Shown here: piece by piece, positions 39,453-47,544 of the stretch
How the letters are laid out: each line of letters starts with the position of its first letter
Numbering within the stretch: position 1 is the stretch's first letter
DNA from: VGBV01 sp963780395
Lineage (GTDB): Bacteria > Actinomycetota > Thermoleophilia > Solirubrobacterales > 70-9
Assembly: GCA_963780395.1 (NCBI GenBank)
Contig: CAWABY010000004.1
Coordinates: 186,001 to 250,000 of the forward strand
Length of the DNA stretch: 64,000 bases
Direction: 5' to 3'
The notes under the pieces: model-generated
What the model was told of the DNA's origin: nothing
Seen by the model: only the letters and a program-made list of their open reading frames with translations
The model's database searches: none
Program-made: the position numbers and the translations under genes

Positions 39453-39892
39453 TCACCTCGAAGCCCGGCGGCTTCGAGACCCTTGGCACGCTCCGTGTGG
39501 TCGTGGACGCGGGTGAGTTTTCCGTCCCGCACGGTGACAACCGCGAAGACGCGCTGATCGGCCGGGGCGCCGCTGCCCCGGCCGCGTGCCTGGACGCTGA
39601 GGATCGCCAGGACTCGGTCATCGCTGCCGTCGATCAACTCCTCGACCGCGATCCGCCAGCCGTCGACCGTCTCGAGCCAATCGTTGATCGCGCGCCTGAT
39701 CTGGTCGTGCCCCCGGAGGGTCTCCAGGCCGAACAGCCAGTCCCATTCGGCCTCCGGGTCCAGGAGATCGAACACCTCCCTGAGCTGCGGCGTCTGTTCG
39801 ATCGGCAGCCGCGGGTCATGCCAATACGACGCGAGCCACCTGTCGACGGCTTCGTAGTAGCCGCGGACCGTCTCCACATTCTGTTCCGACAT
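39449..39892 (-). CDS. SnoaL-like/NTF2-fold protein
   Basis: A 147-residue NTF2-like protein. It starts MSEQNVETVRGYYEAVDRW, a typical SnoaL-like entry, with LLDPEAEWDWLFGLETLRGH and VHDHTERAKGLEAAGL later. Members are small cone-shaped dimers that act as isomerases, cyclases, dehydratases or non-catalytic binders; nothing here defines which. It overlaps the end of the convergent sulfatase gene by four bases and is divergent from the CoA-transferase gene, with 59 bases between. Confidence 0.8.
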   Translation of the reverse strand: MSEQNVETVRGYYEAVDRWLASYWHDPRLPIEQTPQLREVFDLLDPEAEWDWLFGLETLRGHDQIRRAINDWLETVDGWRIAVEELIDGSDDRVLAILSVQARGRGSGAPADQRVFAVVTVRDGKLTRVHDHTERAKGLEAAGLRGD

Positions 39893-39951
39893 CGCCCGCG
39901 CAGTCTCCCATCACCCCCGCTCTCGGCCAAAGCGGATATAGGGTCCGGTCG

Positions 39952-41277
39952 ATGGCGGAGCGGCTCAGCATCGAGGCGGCGGTCGCGCGATTCGAGCCGC
40001 GGGACACCCTCGGCATCCCGCTCGGGACCGGGCAGCCCGCAGCTCTGCTGAAGGCGCTGGGCGAGCGCACCGATTGGCAGGACCTGCGCGTCTACGGGGC
40101 GCTGCTGCTGGTCGGCACCGAGCTCTTCAGCCACCCCGGCGTGCACTACCTGTCGGGCTTCTTCGGCCCGATCGAGCGTGCCCTGCGCGACGCCGGCGCC
40201 AACATCAGCTTCGCCCCGGCCGACTTCCGCCGCTTTGCTCCGCTGCTGGAGGAGCAGGCGCCGCGGGTGATGGCGACTGCGGTGGCGAGCCCCGACGAAA
40301 ACGGGTGGTGCAGCCTCTCGCTGCACGCCGGCGGCACCGCGACCGAGATGAAGCGGGCGGCTTCCGACCCGAACCGGTTGCTTATCGTGGAGGCCTCGCC
40401 GCGATTTCCCCATACCTTCGGGATTCCACCCGACCATCCCCACGCCCTGCACCTGGACGAGATCGACATCGTGGTCGAGTCGGACGCCCCGCCCTTCCCG
40501 CTGGCCGATCCGCCGCCCGGCCCGGCCGAGAAGGCGATCGCCGAGCACGCGCGCACTTTCATCGAGGACGGGGACACCCTGCAGACCGGGATCGGCGCGA
40601 TCCCCTCGACGATCGCGGCCTTGCTGGCCGAGGGCGACGGTGGCGGCTACGGAGTCCACTCCGAGATGTTCACGACCGGGCTGATGCAACTGCACGAGGC
40701 CGGCAAGATCGCCAACCACAAAGGCCAGTTCGACGGCGTCTCGGTCGCGACCTTCGCCGCCGGCACCGAGCGGCTGTATGAATGGCTCGACGGCAACCAG
40801 GACGTCGCCTTCCTCCCGGTCGAGATCGTCAATTCGCCCGACGTGATCGCGCGCAACCGCGAGATGGTCACGATCAACGGCGCGATGGCGATCGACATCC
40901 AGGGACAGGTGATCGCCGACACGATCAACGGCACCCAGTACTCCGGGATCGGGGGTCACGAGGACTTCGTCTCCGGGCCGGCGCTGTCGCTGGAGGCGAA
41001 GTCGCTGCTCTGCTTCCCCTCGACCGTCGAGGTGGGCGGCGGCGCCCAATCGCGGATCGTCCCGTGGTTCGAGGCCGGGGCCGTGATCACCACCCCCCGC
41101 CACCAGGTGGACGTGATCGTGACCGAGTACGGGGCGGCCGAGCTGCAGGGCAAGACCATCCATCAGCGCGGGGAGGCGCTGGCCGAGATCGCTCACCCCG
41201 ACTTCCGCGACGAGCTGCTGGAGGCGGCCGAGCGCGCCTCGGGCGGGCGTTCGGTGCTTCCGCGCGACGCGGGCTAG
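39952..41277 (+). CDS. Acetyl-CoA hydrolase/CoA-transferase family protein
   Basis: A 441-residue class I CoA-transferase-fold protein. The N-terminal half contains PLGTGQPAALLKALGERT and VHYLSGFFGP; the C-terminal half has QTGIGAIPSTIAALLAEG, YGVHSEMFTTGLMQL, and GIGGHEDFVSGPALS. The family includes acetyl-CoA hydrolase, succinyl-CoA:acetate and 4-hydroxybutyrate CoA-transferases, which pass CoA through a Glu thioester; this protein's acyl donor and acceptor cannot be assigned. ATG 39952 is the only sensible start. It overlaps the convergent MerR-type gene by four bases. Confidence 0.87.
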   Translation: MAERLSIEAAVARFEPRDTLGIPLGTGQPAALLKALGERTDWQDLRVYGALLLVGTELFSHPGVHYLSGFFGPIERALRDAGANISFAPADFRRFAPLLEEQAPRVMATAVASPDENGWCSLSLHAGGTATEMKRAASDPNRLLIVEASPRFPHTFGIPPDHPHALHLDEIDIVVESDAPPFPLADPPPGPAEKAIAEHARTFIEDGDTLQTGIGAIPSTIAALLAEGDGGGYGVHSEMFTTGLMQLHEAGKIANHKGQFDGVSVATFAAGTERLYEWLDGNQDVAFLPVEIVNSPDVIARNREMVTINGAMAIDIQGQVIADTINGTQYSGIGGHEDFVSGPALSLEAKSLLCFPSTVEVGGGAQSRIVPWFEAGAVITTPRHQVDVIVTEYGAAELQGKTIHQRGEALAEIAHPDFRDELLEAAERASGGRSVLPRDAG

Positions 41278-42152
41278 AGACCGGCCAGCTCCCGGGCGCC
41301 CTCGATCGGGCCCTCCGACAGCGACTCGGCCCCGATCGTCGCGGCGATCTCGGCGATCGGCTCGGGGCCCGCGAGCAGCACGCGATGGGCCCTCGCCAGC
41401 TCCTGGAGCCGCGCGGCCTCCGCGGCCATGCGCTCCGGCTCGAGCGCGGAGATCACCACCGCGTCGGGATGAACCTTGGCGGCCGCCTCAGCGACCGTGC
41501 CCGTCGGAGTGTCGGGCCCCAGGTAGGTGATCCGCCAGCCCCTGCCGCGCAGGGTCAGGCCGAAGACGATCAACGCGAGGTCATGCAGCTCACCGGGCGG
41601 GCAGGCGAGGACGGCGTGACTCGAACCGCCGCCGCCCCATCCGCGGGATAGCGAGAGCAGCCTGGCGCGGATCAGGTTCGAGGCGAAGTGCTCCTCGGCG
41701 ATCGTCACCTCGCCGCGCTCCCAGCGCTGCCCGACCTCGCGCAGCGCCGGCAGCACGACGATGCGGCTGGCCGATTCAAGCGAGAGGGTCGCGAACACAC
41801 GGTCCAGGACCGCCTCGGCCGCAGCCTCGTCGAGCCGAACCAGAGCGTCCACAAGCCTGCTCGCCTCATCGCCGTCCAGGGCGCCTTGCGGGGGTGGCGC
41901 CGCCGCTGCCCCACGCGCCTCGTCGGCTGCCTGGGCCGCCGAGAGCCCGGACGCGATCAGCTCGCTCATGCGGCGAGCCCGGGCCTCGTCGGCCGATCCG
42001 TAGAGGCGGAACCCCCCGTCCGATCGGGTCGGCTCCAACACCCCATAGCGGCGCTCCCAGGCACGCAGCGTGTCCACGCCGACGCCGGTGCGGCGGCTCA
42101 ACTCCCCGATTCGGATGCGGGGCCCCTGGTTGGCTTTTGACTCGACTGACAT
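41274..42152 (-). CDS. MerR-family B12-binding photoreceptor regulator, CarH/LitR-like
   Basis: A 292-residue regulator. Residues 12-80 form a MerR/MlrA winged helix (IRIGELSRRTGVGVDTLRAW then ERRYGVLEPTRSDGGFRLY). A helical cap (about 95-165) contains W-x9-E-H in RWERGEVTIAEEHFAS, the motif that contacts 5'-deoxyadenosyl in CarH. The Rossmann-like B12-binding domain follows, with the lower-ligand His in PPGELHDLAL (about residue 185) and YLGPDTPTGTVAEAA. CarH tetramers bound to adenosylcobalamin repress in the dark and fall apart in light. The divergent small-protein, SRPBCC, flavoprotein and DUF1365 operon matches gene sets under LitR/CarH control in other bacteria. Light sensing is inferred from motifs. 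Confidence 0.88.
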   Translation of the reverse strand: MSVESKANQGPRIRIGELSRRTGVGVDTLRAWERRYGVLEPTRSDGGFRLYGSADEARARRMSELIASGLSAAQAADEARGAAAAPPPQGALDGDEASRLVDALVRLDEAAAEAVLDRVFATLSLESASRIVVLPALREVGQRWERGEVTIAEEHFASNLIRARLLSLSRGWGGGGSSHAVLACPPGELHDLALIVFGLTLRGRGWRITYLGPDTPTGTVAEAAAKVHPDAVVISALEPERMAAEAARLQELARAHRVLLAGPEPIAEIAATIGAESLSEGPIEGARELAGL

Positions 42153-42230
42153 TGGACAATCTCTTGACAGGCCTGAGGCTACCTGCTACAACGTGGCCAT
42201 GTCAACTCTAGACAAACACTCGACAGACTC
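42142..42230. promoter_or_regulatory. Tandem 11-bp repeat operators (probable CarH-type sites)
   Basis: Two tandem pairs of an 11-bp unit with consensus TNGACANNCNC: TGGACAATCTC plus TTGACAGGCCT at 42153-42174, and TAGACAAACAC plus TCGACAGACTC at 42209-42230, with their starts 56 bp apart. A weaker unit (TCGACTGACAT, 42142-42152) precedes the first pair and overlaps the regulator's start codon. CarH is known to bind tandem 11-bp direct repeats overlapping promoters, which fits. Binding itself is inferred. Confidence 0.65.
42164..42192 (+). promoter_or_regulatory. Sigma70-type promoter of the photoregulated operon
   Basis: TTGACA (42164-42169), a 17-base spacer, then TACAAC (42187-42192). The start point would fall at about 42198-42200, coinciding with the ATG at 42199, so the mRNA is probably leaderless. 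The -35 box lies inside the second 11-bp repeat. On the opposite strand a second TTGACA (42205-42200) could serve the regulator gene, giving overlapping divergent promoters. Confidence 0.7.
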
Positions 42231-42471
42231 ATTGCACCGGCAGGGCGGGTCGAGCGGCCTGCGCGAGCGCCTGACGCACGCGCCCGGCCGCGAGGCAGCC
42301 GCTCGAGCGCTGTTCATGCTCGCGGCGGGCCTTTCCTTCGGCCTCTCGGTAGTCCTCTATTTCAGCGGCGACGAGGACGCCGGCATCTTCGTCGGGATCT
42401 GGGTGCCGTCCATCCTGGCGCTCGGAGCACTGCTGGTGCCCCGGCGCGCGGCCGATCACGAAGTGAGCTGA
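42199..42471 (+). CDS. Small membrane protein, leaderless first gene of the photoregulated operon
   Basis: I do not recognise this 90-residue protein. A polar N-terminus with many Ser/His/Arg precedes two predicted membrane helices (about 40-57: FMLAAGLSFGLSVVLYF; about 65-82: FVGIWVPSILALGALLVP), separated by an acidic SGDEDAG loop. It resembles small actinobacterial integral membrane proteins without known function. The ATG is placed seven bases after the -10 box, implying leaderless translation; an earlier in-frame start would lie inside the promoter and the divergent gene. The next small gene follows after four bases. Confidence 0.62.
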   Translation: MSTLDKHSTDSLHRQGGSSGLRERLTHAPGREAAARALFMLAAGLSFGLSVVLYFSGDEDAGIFVGIWVPSILALGALLVPRRAADHEVS

Positions 42472-42475
42472 GCCG

Positions 42476-42667
42476 ATGCTCGGGATCTTCATCTACGGAT
42501 GCTTCGTCGTCGGCATCGTCGCCGCCGCGGTTGGCCTGATCGCCTGGGGCATCCGGGCAGAGAGGCACGACCGCGAATTGCTCGCACGGGAGCTGCTGGC
42601 GGACCAGCCCACCCTGAGGGCCGTGGCGTCCCGGGTCGCCGGCGACGCCCCCGACCCGGCCGCCTAG
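42476..42667 (+). CDS. Small single-pass membrane protein
   Basis: A 63-residue protein with one N-terminal membrane helix (LGIFIYGCFVVGIVAAAVGL, residues 2-21), a charged juxtamembrane segment (RAERHDRELLARELLADQ), and an Ala/Pro/Asp tail. Not recognised. It lies between the 90-residue membrane protein (four-base gap) and the SRPBCC gene (45-base gap with a strong SD), so it probably belongs to the same operon. Its short length and lack of homologues I can name leave function open; an interaction or regulatory subunit is possible. Confidence 0.55.
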   Translation: MLGIFIYGCFVVGIVAAAVGLIAWGIRAERHDRELLARELLADQPTLRAVASRVAGDAPDPAA

Positions 42668-42712
42668 GCCGGACCTGATCCGCCACTACCAACAAACACA
42701 CAGGAGGCAGCA

Positions 42713-43147
42713 ATGGCCAGATACATCGGACACGTGACCAGCCCAAGGCCCATCGAAGACGTCTTCGACTACCTCGCGGACTTCTCCAACGTCCGCGAAT
42801 GGGAACCGAGCGCCAGCGAGTCCCGGGCCCTGAACGGCCGCGGCGTCGCCGAAGGGTCGCGCTACGCCGTCACCTCGCGCTTCCTGGGGCGAGAGGTGCC
42901 AATGACCTATGAGGTGACCGAGATCGATCGTCCCGCCCGCGTCGCGCTGCGCGGTGAGAACGACAGCGCCGTCTCGTTGGACACGATGAGCTTCCGCAAG
43001 CTCCCCGACGGCGGTACCGAGGTGACCTACGACGCCGACCTGCAGTTGCAGGGGGCGCGCCGGCTGCTCGATCCGGTCGTCGGGGTCGCCTTCCGCCGCC
43101 TCTGCGAGCGCGCCCGGGCGAGGATGGAGGAGGTACTCGGCGCATGA
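42713..43147 (+). CDS. SRPBCC family (polyketide cyclase/START-like) protein
   Basis: A 144-residue protein with the helix-grip SRPBCC fold: ITSPRPIEDVFDYLADFSNV-type entry, REWEPSASESRAL, and a C-terminal helix ending RARMEEVLGA. The fold forms a hydrophobic ligand cavity for lipids or polyketides. A strong SD (AGGAGG) sits seven bases before the ATG. It overlaps the next gene by ATGA, so it is part of the light/B12 operon and may handle the lipid substrate of the downstream flavoprotein; that is inferred from context. Confidence 0.87.
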   Translation: MARYIGHVTSPRPIEDVFDYLADFSNVREWEPSASESRALNGRGVAEGSRYAVTSRFLGREVPMTYEVTEIDRPARVALRGENDSAVSLDTMSFRKLPDGGTEVTYDADLQLQGARRLLDPVVGVAFRRLCERARARMEEVLGA

Positions 43148-44445
43148 GGGTGGCCGTGATCGGATCCGGGATCTCGGGGCTGGTGGCGGCGCGCGAGCTG
43201 GATCGCGCCGGCGTCGAGGTGACCGTGTTCGAGGCCGAGGAGCGAATCGGCGGCCACTCACACACCGTCAACGTCGAATCCGAGACCGGCAGCTGGGACG
43301 TCGACACCGGCTTCATCGTCCTCAACGACCGCAACTACCCGAGGTTCGAGGCGCTGCTCGCGGAGCTGGGAGTTGAGACCCAGCCCGCCCCGATGAGCTT
43401 CTCGGTCTCGGACGGGCGCGGGGACTTCGAGTGGGCGACCAGGCCGCTGGGTCTGTTCGCCAAACACTCCCACCTGTTCGACCCCCGCTTCCACCGCATG
43501 CTGGCCGACCTCGTTCGCTTTAACCGCGAGGCGCGCGAGCTGGTCGGAGCGAACGGCGCCGGCGGCTCGCTGCGCGACTTCTGCGCGCGGCGCGGCTACT
43601 CCGAGTACTTCGTCGAGCGGCTGATCGTGCCACAGGCATCGGCGGTCTGGTCGGCCGCGCCCGAGCAGCTCTCCGCGTTCCCGGCAAGCTTCCTGGCCGA
43701 GTTCCTCGACAACCACGGGGCGCTTCAGATCTTCGGGCGGCCGCGCTGGCGCTCGATTGCCGGCGGCTCCAGGCGCTACGTCGAGGCGCTGGTCGCACCC
43801 TTCCGCCACCGCATTCGGGTGGCGACGCCCGTCCGCAGCATCCGCCGCGGACTCGACCGCGTCGACGTCGCGACGGATGCCGGCACCGAGTCCTTCGACG
43901 AGGTGGTGGTGGCGGTGCACTCGGACCAGGCGCTGGCGATGCTCGCCGACCCGAGCGTGACCGAGCGCGAGGTGCTGGGCGCGATCCCCTACCAGCGCAA
44001 CGAGGTGGCGCTGCACACCGACACGAGCGTGCTGCCGCGCCGTCGCCGCGCCTGGGCGAGCTGGAACTTCCACCTCCCAGCGGAGGGCGAGGCTGGCGGC
44101 GAGGAGGAGCGCACGACCGTCACCTACGACATGAACATCCTGCAGCGGCTCGAGGCCGATCGCGAGTTCCTCGTCACCCTGAACAGGACCGACGCGATCG
44201 ACCCCGAGCGGATCATCCGCACGATGAGCTACAGCCACCCGGTCTACACCGACGGGACGGTCCGGGCCCAGGCGCGCTGGGAGCATGTCAGCGGCCGGAA
44301 CCGGACCCACTACTGCGGCGCCTACTGGGGCTGGGGCTTCCACGAGGACGGCGTCCGAAGCGCGCTTCGAGTCAGCCGGCGGATCGCTTCCATGAGCCGC
44401 CCGATCCTGATCGAGCCCCGCTCGGTCGAGGCGCTGGCCGCGTGA
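43144..44445 (+). CDS. NAD(P)/FAD-dependent oxidoreductase (amine-oxidase-like flavoprotein)
   Basis: A 433-residue flavoprotein. The N-terminus reads RVAVIGSGISGLVAARELDR followed by VFEAEERIGGHSHTVN, the standard FAD motif of this amine-oxidase-like family. The C-terminal FAD segment is THYCGAYWGWGFHEDGVRSA. This family is routinely found beside DUF1365 and, often, a cyclopropane-fatty-acid-synthase-like methyltransferase, in clusters controlled by LitR/CarH and linked to modification of membrane fatty acids under light. No CFA-synthase gene is present here. Overlaps SRPBCC upstream (ATGA) and DUF1365 downstream (GTGA). Confidence 0.9.
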   Translation: MRVAVIGSGISGLVAARELDRAGVEVTVFEAEERIGGHSHTVNVESETGSWDVDTGFIVLNDRNYPRFEALLAELGVETQPAPMSFSVSDGRGDFEWATRPLGLFAKHSHLFDPRFHRMLADLVRFNREARELVGANGAGGSLRDFCARRGYSEYFVERLIVPQASAVWSAAPEQLSAFPASFLAEFLDNHGALQIFGRPRWRSIAGGSRRYVEALVAPFRHRIRVATPVRSIRRGLDRVDVATDAGTESFDEVVVAVHSDQALAMLADPSVTEREVLGAIPYQRNEVALHTDTSVLPRRRRAWASWNFHLPAEGEAGGEEERTTVTYDMNILQRLEADREFLVTLNRTDAIDPERIIRTMSYSHPVYTDGTVRAQARWEHVSGRNRTHYCGAYWGWGFHEDGVRSALRVSRRIASMSRPILIEPRSVEALAA

Positions 44446-45224
44446 GCGCCTCCGCGATCTACGAGGGGACCGTGGCCCACCGGCGCCGAGAGCCGGTCGA
44501 GCACGGCCTCTCCTATCCCCTGTTCATGACCCTGCTCGACCTCGATGAGCTGCCCGAAGCGCTCGATCCGCATCCGCTCTGGTCGGCGCACCGTCCGGCG
44601 CCCGTCCGCTTCAGGACGCGGGACCACCTGGCCGCGGGCGAGGAGGGTCCTCCCCGCACCCCGTCCGAGCTCGCCGCCCGCGCCCGCCGGCTTGCCGCCG
44701 AGGGCGCTCCGGGCGGAGCCCCGGCCGGCCCGGTGCGGCTGCTCTCGATGCCCCGCATGCTGGGGTTCGGCTTCAACCCGGTCAGCTTCCTCTTCCTCTA
44801 CGGCGAGGACGGCGAGACCGTCGAGTCCGTGATCGCCGAGGTGACCAACACCCCCTGGGGGGATAGGCACGCCTACGTGGCTCGCCGCGAGACCGAGGGC
44901 GGGCCGATCCTCGCCCGCTTCGGCAAGCGCCTGCACGTGTCCCCCTTCAACTCCATGGACCAGTCCTACGAGGTAGAGGTCGGCGAGCCGGGGTCCTCCC
45001 TCGCGATCTCGATCCGCAACCGGGAGCGGGGCCGGACGGTGTTCGTCGCCAGCCTGGCGCTGGAGCGCCGCGAGCTCAGCCGCGCCGAGATGACCAGGGT
45101 GATGCGCTCCTACCCGCCCGCTGCCCTGGCCGCGCTCGCCCGCATCTACTGGCACGGCCTGCGGCTGAAGCTGAAGGGAGTCCCGCACCATCCGCATCCG
45201 GAGGCGGGGGCGCGAACCGGGTAG
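44442..45224 (+). CDS. DUF1365 family protein
   Basis: A 260-residue DUF1365 protein. Motifs: YEGTVAHRRREPVEHGLSYP, LGFGFNPVSFLFLYGEDGE, EVTNTPWGDRHAYV, and FGKRLHVSPFNSMDQSYEV. The family is of unknown activity but is almost always next to the flavoprotein type seen upstream, with which it probably acts on lipids. GTG start overlaps the upstream stop. It appears to be the last gene of the light/B12 operon; the following 117 bases hold no clear terminator that I can identify. Confidence 0.92.
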   Translation: MSASAIYEGTVAHRRREPVEHGLSYPLFMTLLDLDELPEALDPHPLWSAHRPAPVRFRTRDHLAAGEEGPPRTPSELAARARRLAAEGAPGGAPAGPVRLLSMPRMLGFGFNPVSFLFLYGEDGETVESVIAEVTNTPWGDRHAYVARRETEGGPILARFGKRLHVSPFNSMDQSYEVEVGEPGSSLAISIRNRERGRTVFVASLALERRELSRAEMTRVMRSYPPAALAALARIYWHGLRLKLKGVPHHPHPEAGARTG

Positions 45225-45341
45225 TGGCGCTGAGCGGCCACACCGCCCTGGAGCAACTCCACCGCGCCGCTTTGACGCTTCGGCGCGAGCTGGCCTGAGC
45301 GTCCCTTCCGACGACCCATTCGGCCATTACCCTGCCGGACG

Positions 45342-46064
45342 ATGAGAATCCTGTCGCTGGTCCATCAGGACGACGCGGGACCCGGCGTCTTCGCCGAGGC
45401 TATCCGCGAGCGGGGCGTCCGGCTCGACAACTGGCACGTCGCCGACGAGCCGGAGCCGCCCGCTGATCCGAGGGAGTACGACGCGCTGATGACCTTCGGC
45501 GGCGCCATGCACGCCGACCAGGAGGCGGACCATTCCTGGCTGCGGCTCCAGAAGCTGCTGCTCGCCGAGCTGGTCGAGCGCGGCACCCCGCTGCTCGGAG
45601 CCTGCCTCGGCGCCCAGATCCTCTGCCTCGCCATCGGCGGCCAGGTTCGCAAGATGCCCGACCCGGAGATCGGCTGGGCCGAAATCGAGGTGACGCCCGA
45701 GGGCGCCGGCGATCCCCTGATCAAGCCGATGGCGCCCGGCTTCGCCGGCTTCAACTGGCACAGCTACGAGTGCCTCCCGCCCGCGGAAGCGGTGGTGCTG
45801 GCGAAGAGCCCGAGGTGCGTCCAGGCCTACCGCATCGGCGAGGCGGCCTGGGGCATCCAGTTCCACGCCGAGGTCAGCGCCGCGGACGCGAACCACTGGA
45901 TCGACGACTGGCGCTCGGACGAGGACGCGGTCAGGGTCGGCCTCGACCACGAGGCGCTCCGAGCCGAGACCGACCGCCGGATCGCCGCCTGGAACGAGGT
46001 CGGCCGCGCGCTCTGCAACCGCTTCCTGGACGCGGTCACCGCCCGATCGCCGATGCGCGGTTAG
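45342..46064 (+). CDS. Class I glutamine amidotransferase domain protein
   Basis: A 240-residue GATase1 protein of the GMP-synthase-like stand-alone group. The nucleophile Cys is in LLGACLGAQILC (about residue 88), and the catalytic His with Glu in IQFHAEVSAADAN (about 175). It would hydrolyse glutamine or gamma-glutamyl amides and hand over ammonia, or act as a gamma-glutamyl peptidase. No synthetase partner is adjacent. ATG 45342 chosen. The TIR-like gene begins 19 bases after its stop. Confidence 0.88.
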   Translation: MRILSLVHQDDAGPGVFAEAIRERGVRLDNWHVADEPEPPADPREYDALMTFGGAMHADQEADHSWLRLQKLLLAELVERGTPLLGACLGAQILCLAIGGQVRKMPDPEIGWAEIEVTPEGAGDPLIKPMAPGFAGFNWHSYECLPPAEAVVLAKSPRCVQAYRIGEAAWGIQFHAEVSAADANHWIDDWRSDEDAVRVGLDHEALRAETDRRIAAWNEVGRALCNRFLDAVTARSPMRG

Positions 46065-46083
46065 CCCGCGCTATCTTCGACGC

Positions 46084-47025
46084 TTGGAGGAAGGCACGGA
46101 AAAGCCACGCATCTTCCTGGGCTCCTCGGGGAAGCAGGAGAAGCTCCTCAAGGCGCTGACGCGCGGGCTCGAGACCGTCGCTGATGTGGAGCCCTGGACG
46201 ACCTCGTTCAATCCAGGGACGACGACACTGCAGCGGCTGATCGACCTCACGAGTGAGGTCGATTTCGCGGCGTTCGTGTTCGCGCAGGACGACTGGACGA
46301 CCGACGACGCGCCCACCTCCGATTCGTCTGAGCCCGGCCAGGCCTCGCCGCGCGACAACGTCGTCTTCGAAGCCGGTCTCTTCGGCCGCGCCCTCGGGTT
46401 GAAACGGACGTTCATTCTCCACGCCGACGGCGCGAAGCTTCCCAGCGATCTCCTCGGCCTCACCACCGTGCGCTACGACCAGGCGACGACGGCCGCTGAG
46501 ATGAAGAGCATCAACCAGAAGCTTCGCGAGGCGATCGAGAGCGAGGGCCGCCTCTCCCGGATCGAGGGCGCCTGGTGGCAGTTCTCGCTGACGGAGCGCA
46601 GCGCGGAGGACCCTCCGGCCGTGAGCCTCCTGCGGATCTCGAGAGAGCGCGACGGGACATTGGGGCTGACCGGCCGCGCATGGCAGGAGGACGGCACGCC
46701 GTCGACGCGGTATTGGAGCGAAGCGTCGAAGGAGAGATCGGACCCTGCCGGGATCTTCTACTACTGGAACGGGGAACGGCCGCGGGACCCCAACGCGCCT
46801 CGGTTTGAGGGGACGGGAGAGATCCTGCTCGAGACGACCGACCGCGCGGCGGGCTACTGGATAACCCGATCCCCCACGTCGCCCGAGCTCAACGCACGAA
46901 CCTCCGGGGTCTATCTACGCGCCGATCCTGAGGACGCGAGCATCCTCGACGGCGACGACGATCAGAAGCGCGCTGACCTGATCGCGGAACGGCTCAAGCG
47001 CTGGAAGTCGGTCACGAGCACCTGA
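46084..47025 (+). CDS. TIR-like nucleotide-binding domain protein with beta-rich C-terminal domain
   Basis: A 313-residue protein. Residues about 5-155 form the predicted TIR-like domain also seen in anti-phage effectors: KPRIFLGSSGKQEKLLKALT, VDFAAFVFAQDDWT, and SPRDNVVFEAGLFGRALGLK, with the Glu of FEAGLF in the place of the NADase Glu. Residues about 165-290 are beta-rich (IEGAWWQFSLTE, SLLRISRERDGTLGLTG, GIFYYWNGE) and look like a lipocalin- or Cap15-like barrel that could sense a ligand; this second assignment is tentative. TTG start at 46084 is the only in-frame choice near an SD. Stand-alone, without a CD-NTase or cyclase beside it. Confidence 0.68.
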   Translation: MEEGTEKPRIFLGSSGKQEKLLKALTRGLETVADVEPWTTSFNPGTTTLQRLIDLTSEVDFAAFVFAQDDWTTDDAPTSDSSEPGQASPRDNVVFEAGLFGRALGLKRTFILHADGAKLPSDLLGLTTVRYDQATTAAEMKSINQKLREAIESEGRLSRIEGAWWQFSLTERSAEDPPAVSLLRISRERDGTLGLTGRAWQEDGTPSTRYWSEASKERSDPAGIFYYWNGERPRDPNAPRFEGTGEILLETTDRAAGYWITRSPTSPELNARTSGVYLRADPEDASILDGDDDQKRADLIAERLKRWKSVTST

Positions 47026-47083
47026 GTCCGGTGTCCGGGCGAGAGTAGGATCGGGCCGATCCCCCAAGCGAGGAGGTAGCGGA

Positions 47084-47530
47084 ATGGCAGCCAGCACCCC
47101 AGGGAAGGTCAGCGAGGCCATGCACGAGGGCGCTGAGTGCATCGGCGAGAACCAGACGTTGCTCGACGCGGCGAAGCGCATGGCGGAGATCGACGTCGGA
47201 GTCTTGCCGATCTGCGGCGATGACGATCGCCTCAAGGGCATGCTCACCGACCGCGACATCGTCGTGAAGGCGCTCGCCCAGGGCCGCGACCCATCCACCC
47301 CGTGCGGCGAGTTCGCCCAGGGCTCGGTGCACTGGATCGCCGCCGACGCGTCGTTCGACGAGGCGCTCGGCATGATGCGCGAGAACGCCGTCAAGCGCCT
47401 GTGCGTCCTGGACGACGACAAGAAGCTGACCGGCATCATCACCGAGGCCGACATCGCCACCAGCGCGCCGGAGGCCAAGACCGGCGAATGGGTAGAGGCG
47501 ATCGCCACCCAGCCGCCCCAGCACTTCTAG
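47084..47530 (+). CDS. CBS domain-pair protein
   Basis: A 148-residue protein consisting of two CBS motifs (about 10-65 and 78-135). Typical segments are DVGVLPICGDDDRLKGMLTD followed by RDIV, and VKRLCVLDDDKKLTGIITEA followed by DIA. CBS pairs bind adenosine nucleotides and modulate enzymes or transporters; free-standing ones like this often respond to stress or energy state. GAGGAGG-like SD precedes the ATG. Its 3' end is 15 bases from the convergent SDR gene. Confidence 0.9.
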   Translation: MAASTPGKVSEAMHEGAECIGENQTLLDAAKRMAEIDVGVLPICGDDDRLKGMLTDRDIVVKALAQGRDPSTPCGEFAQGSVHWIAADASFDEALGMMRENAVKRLCVLDDDKKLTGIITEADIATSAPEAKTGEWVEAIATQPPQHF

Positions 47531-47544
47531 CGGACCGCGCTCAG

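Noticed and set aside
45342..47530. Amidotransferase, TIR-like and CBS genes as one defence operon
   Set aside because: Spacing and content do not link them functionally; amidotransferase and CBS proteins have ordinary roles, so only the TIR-like gene is treated as defence-related.
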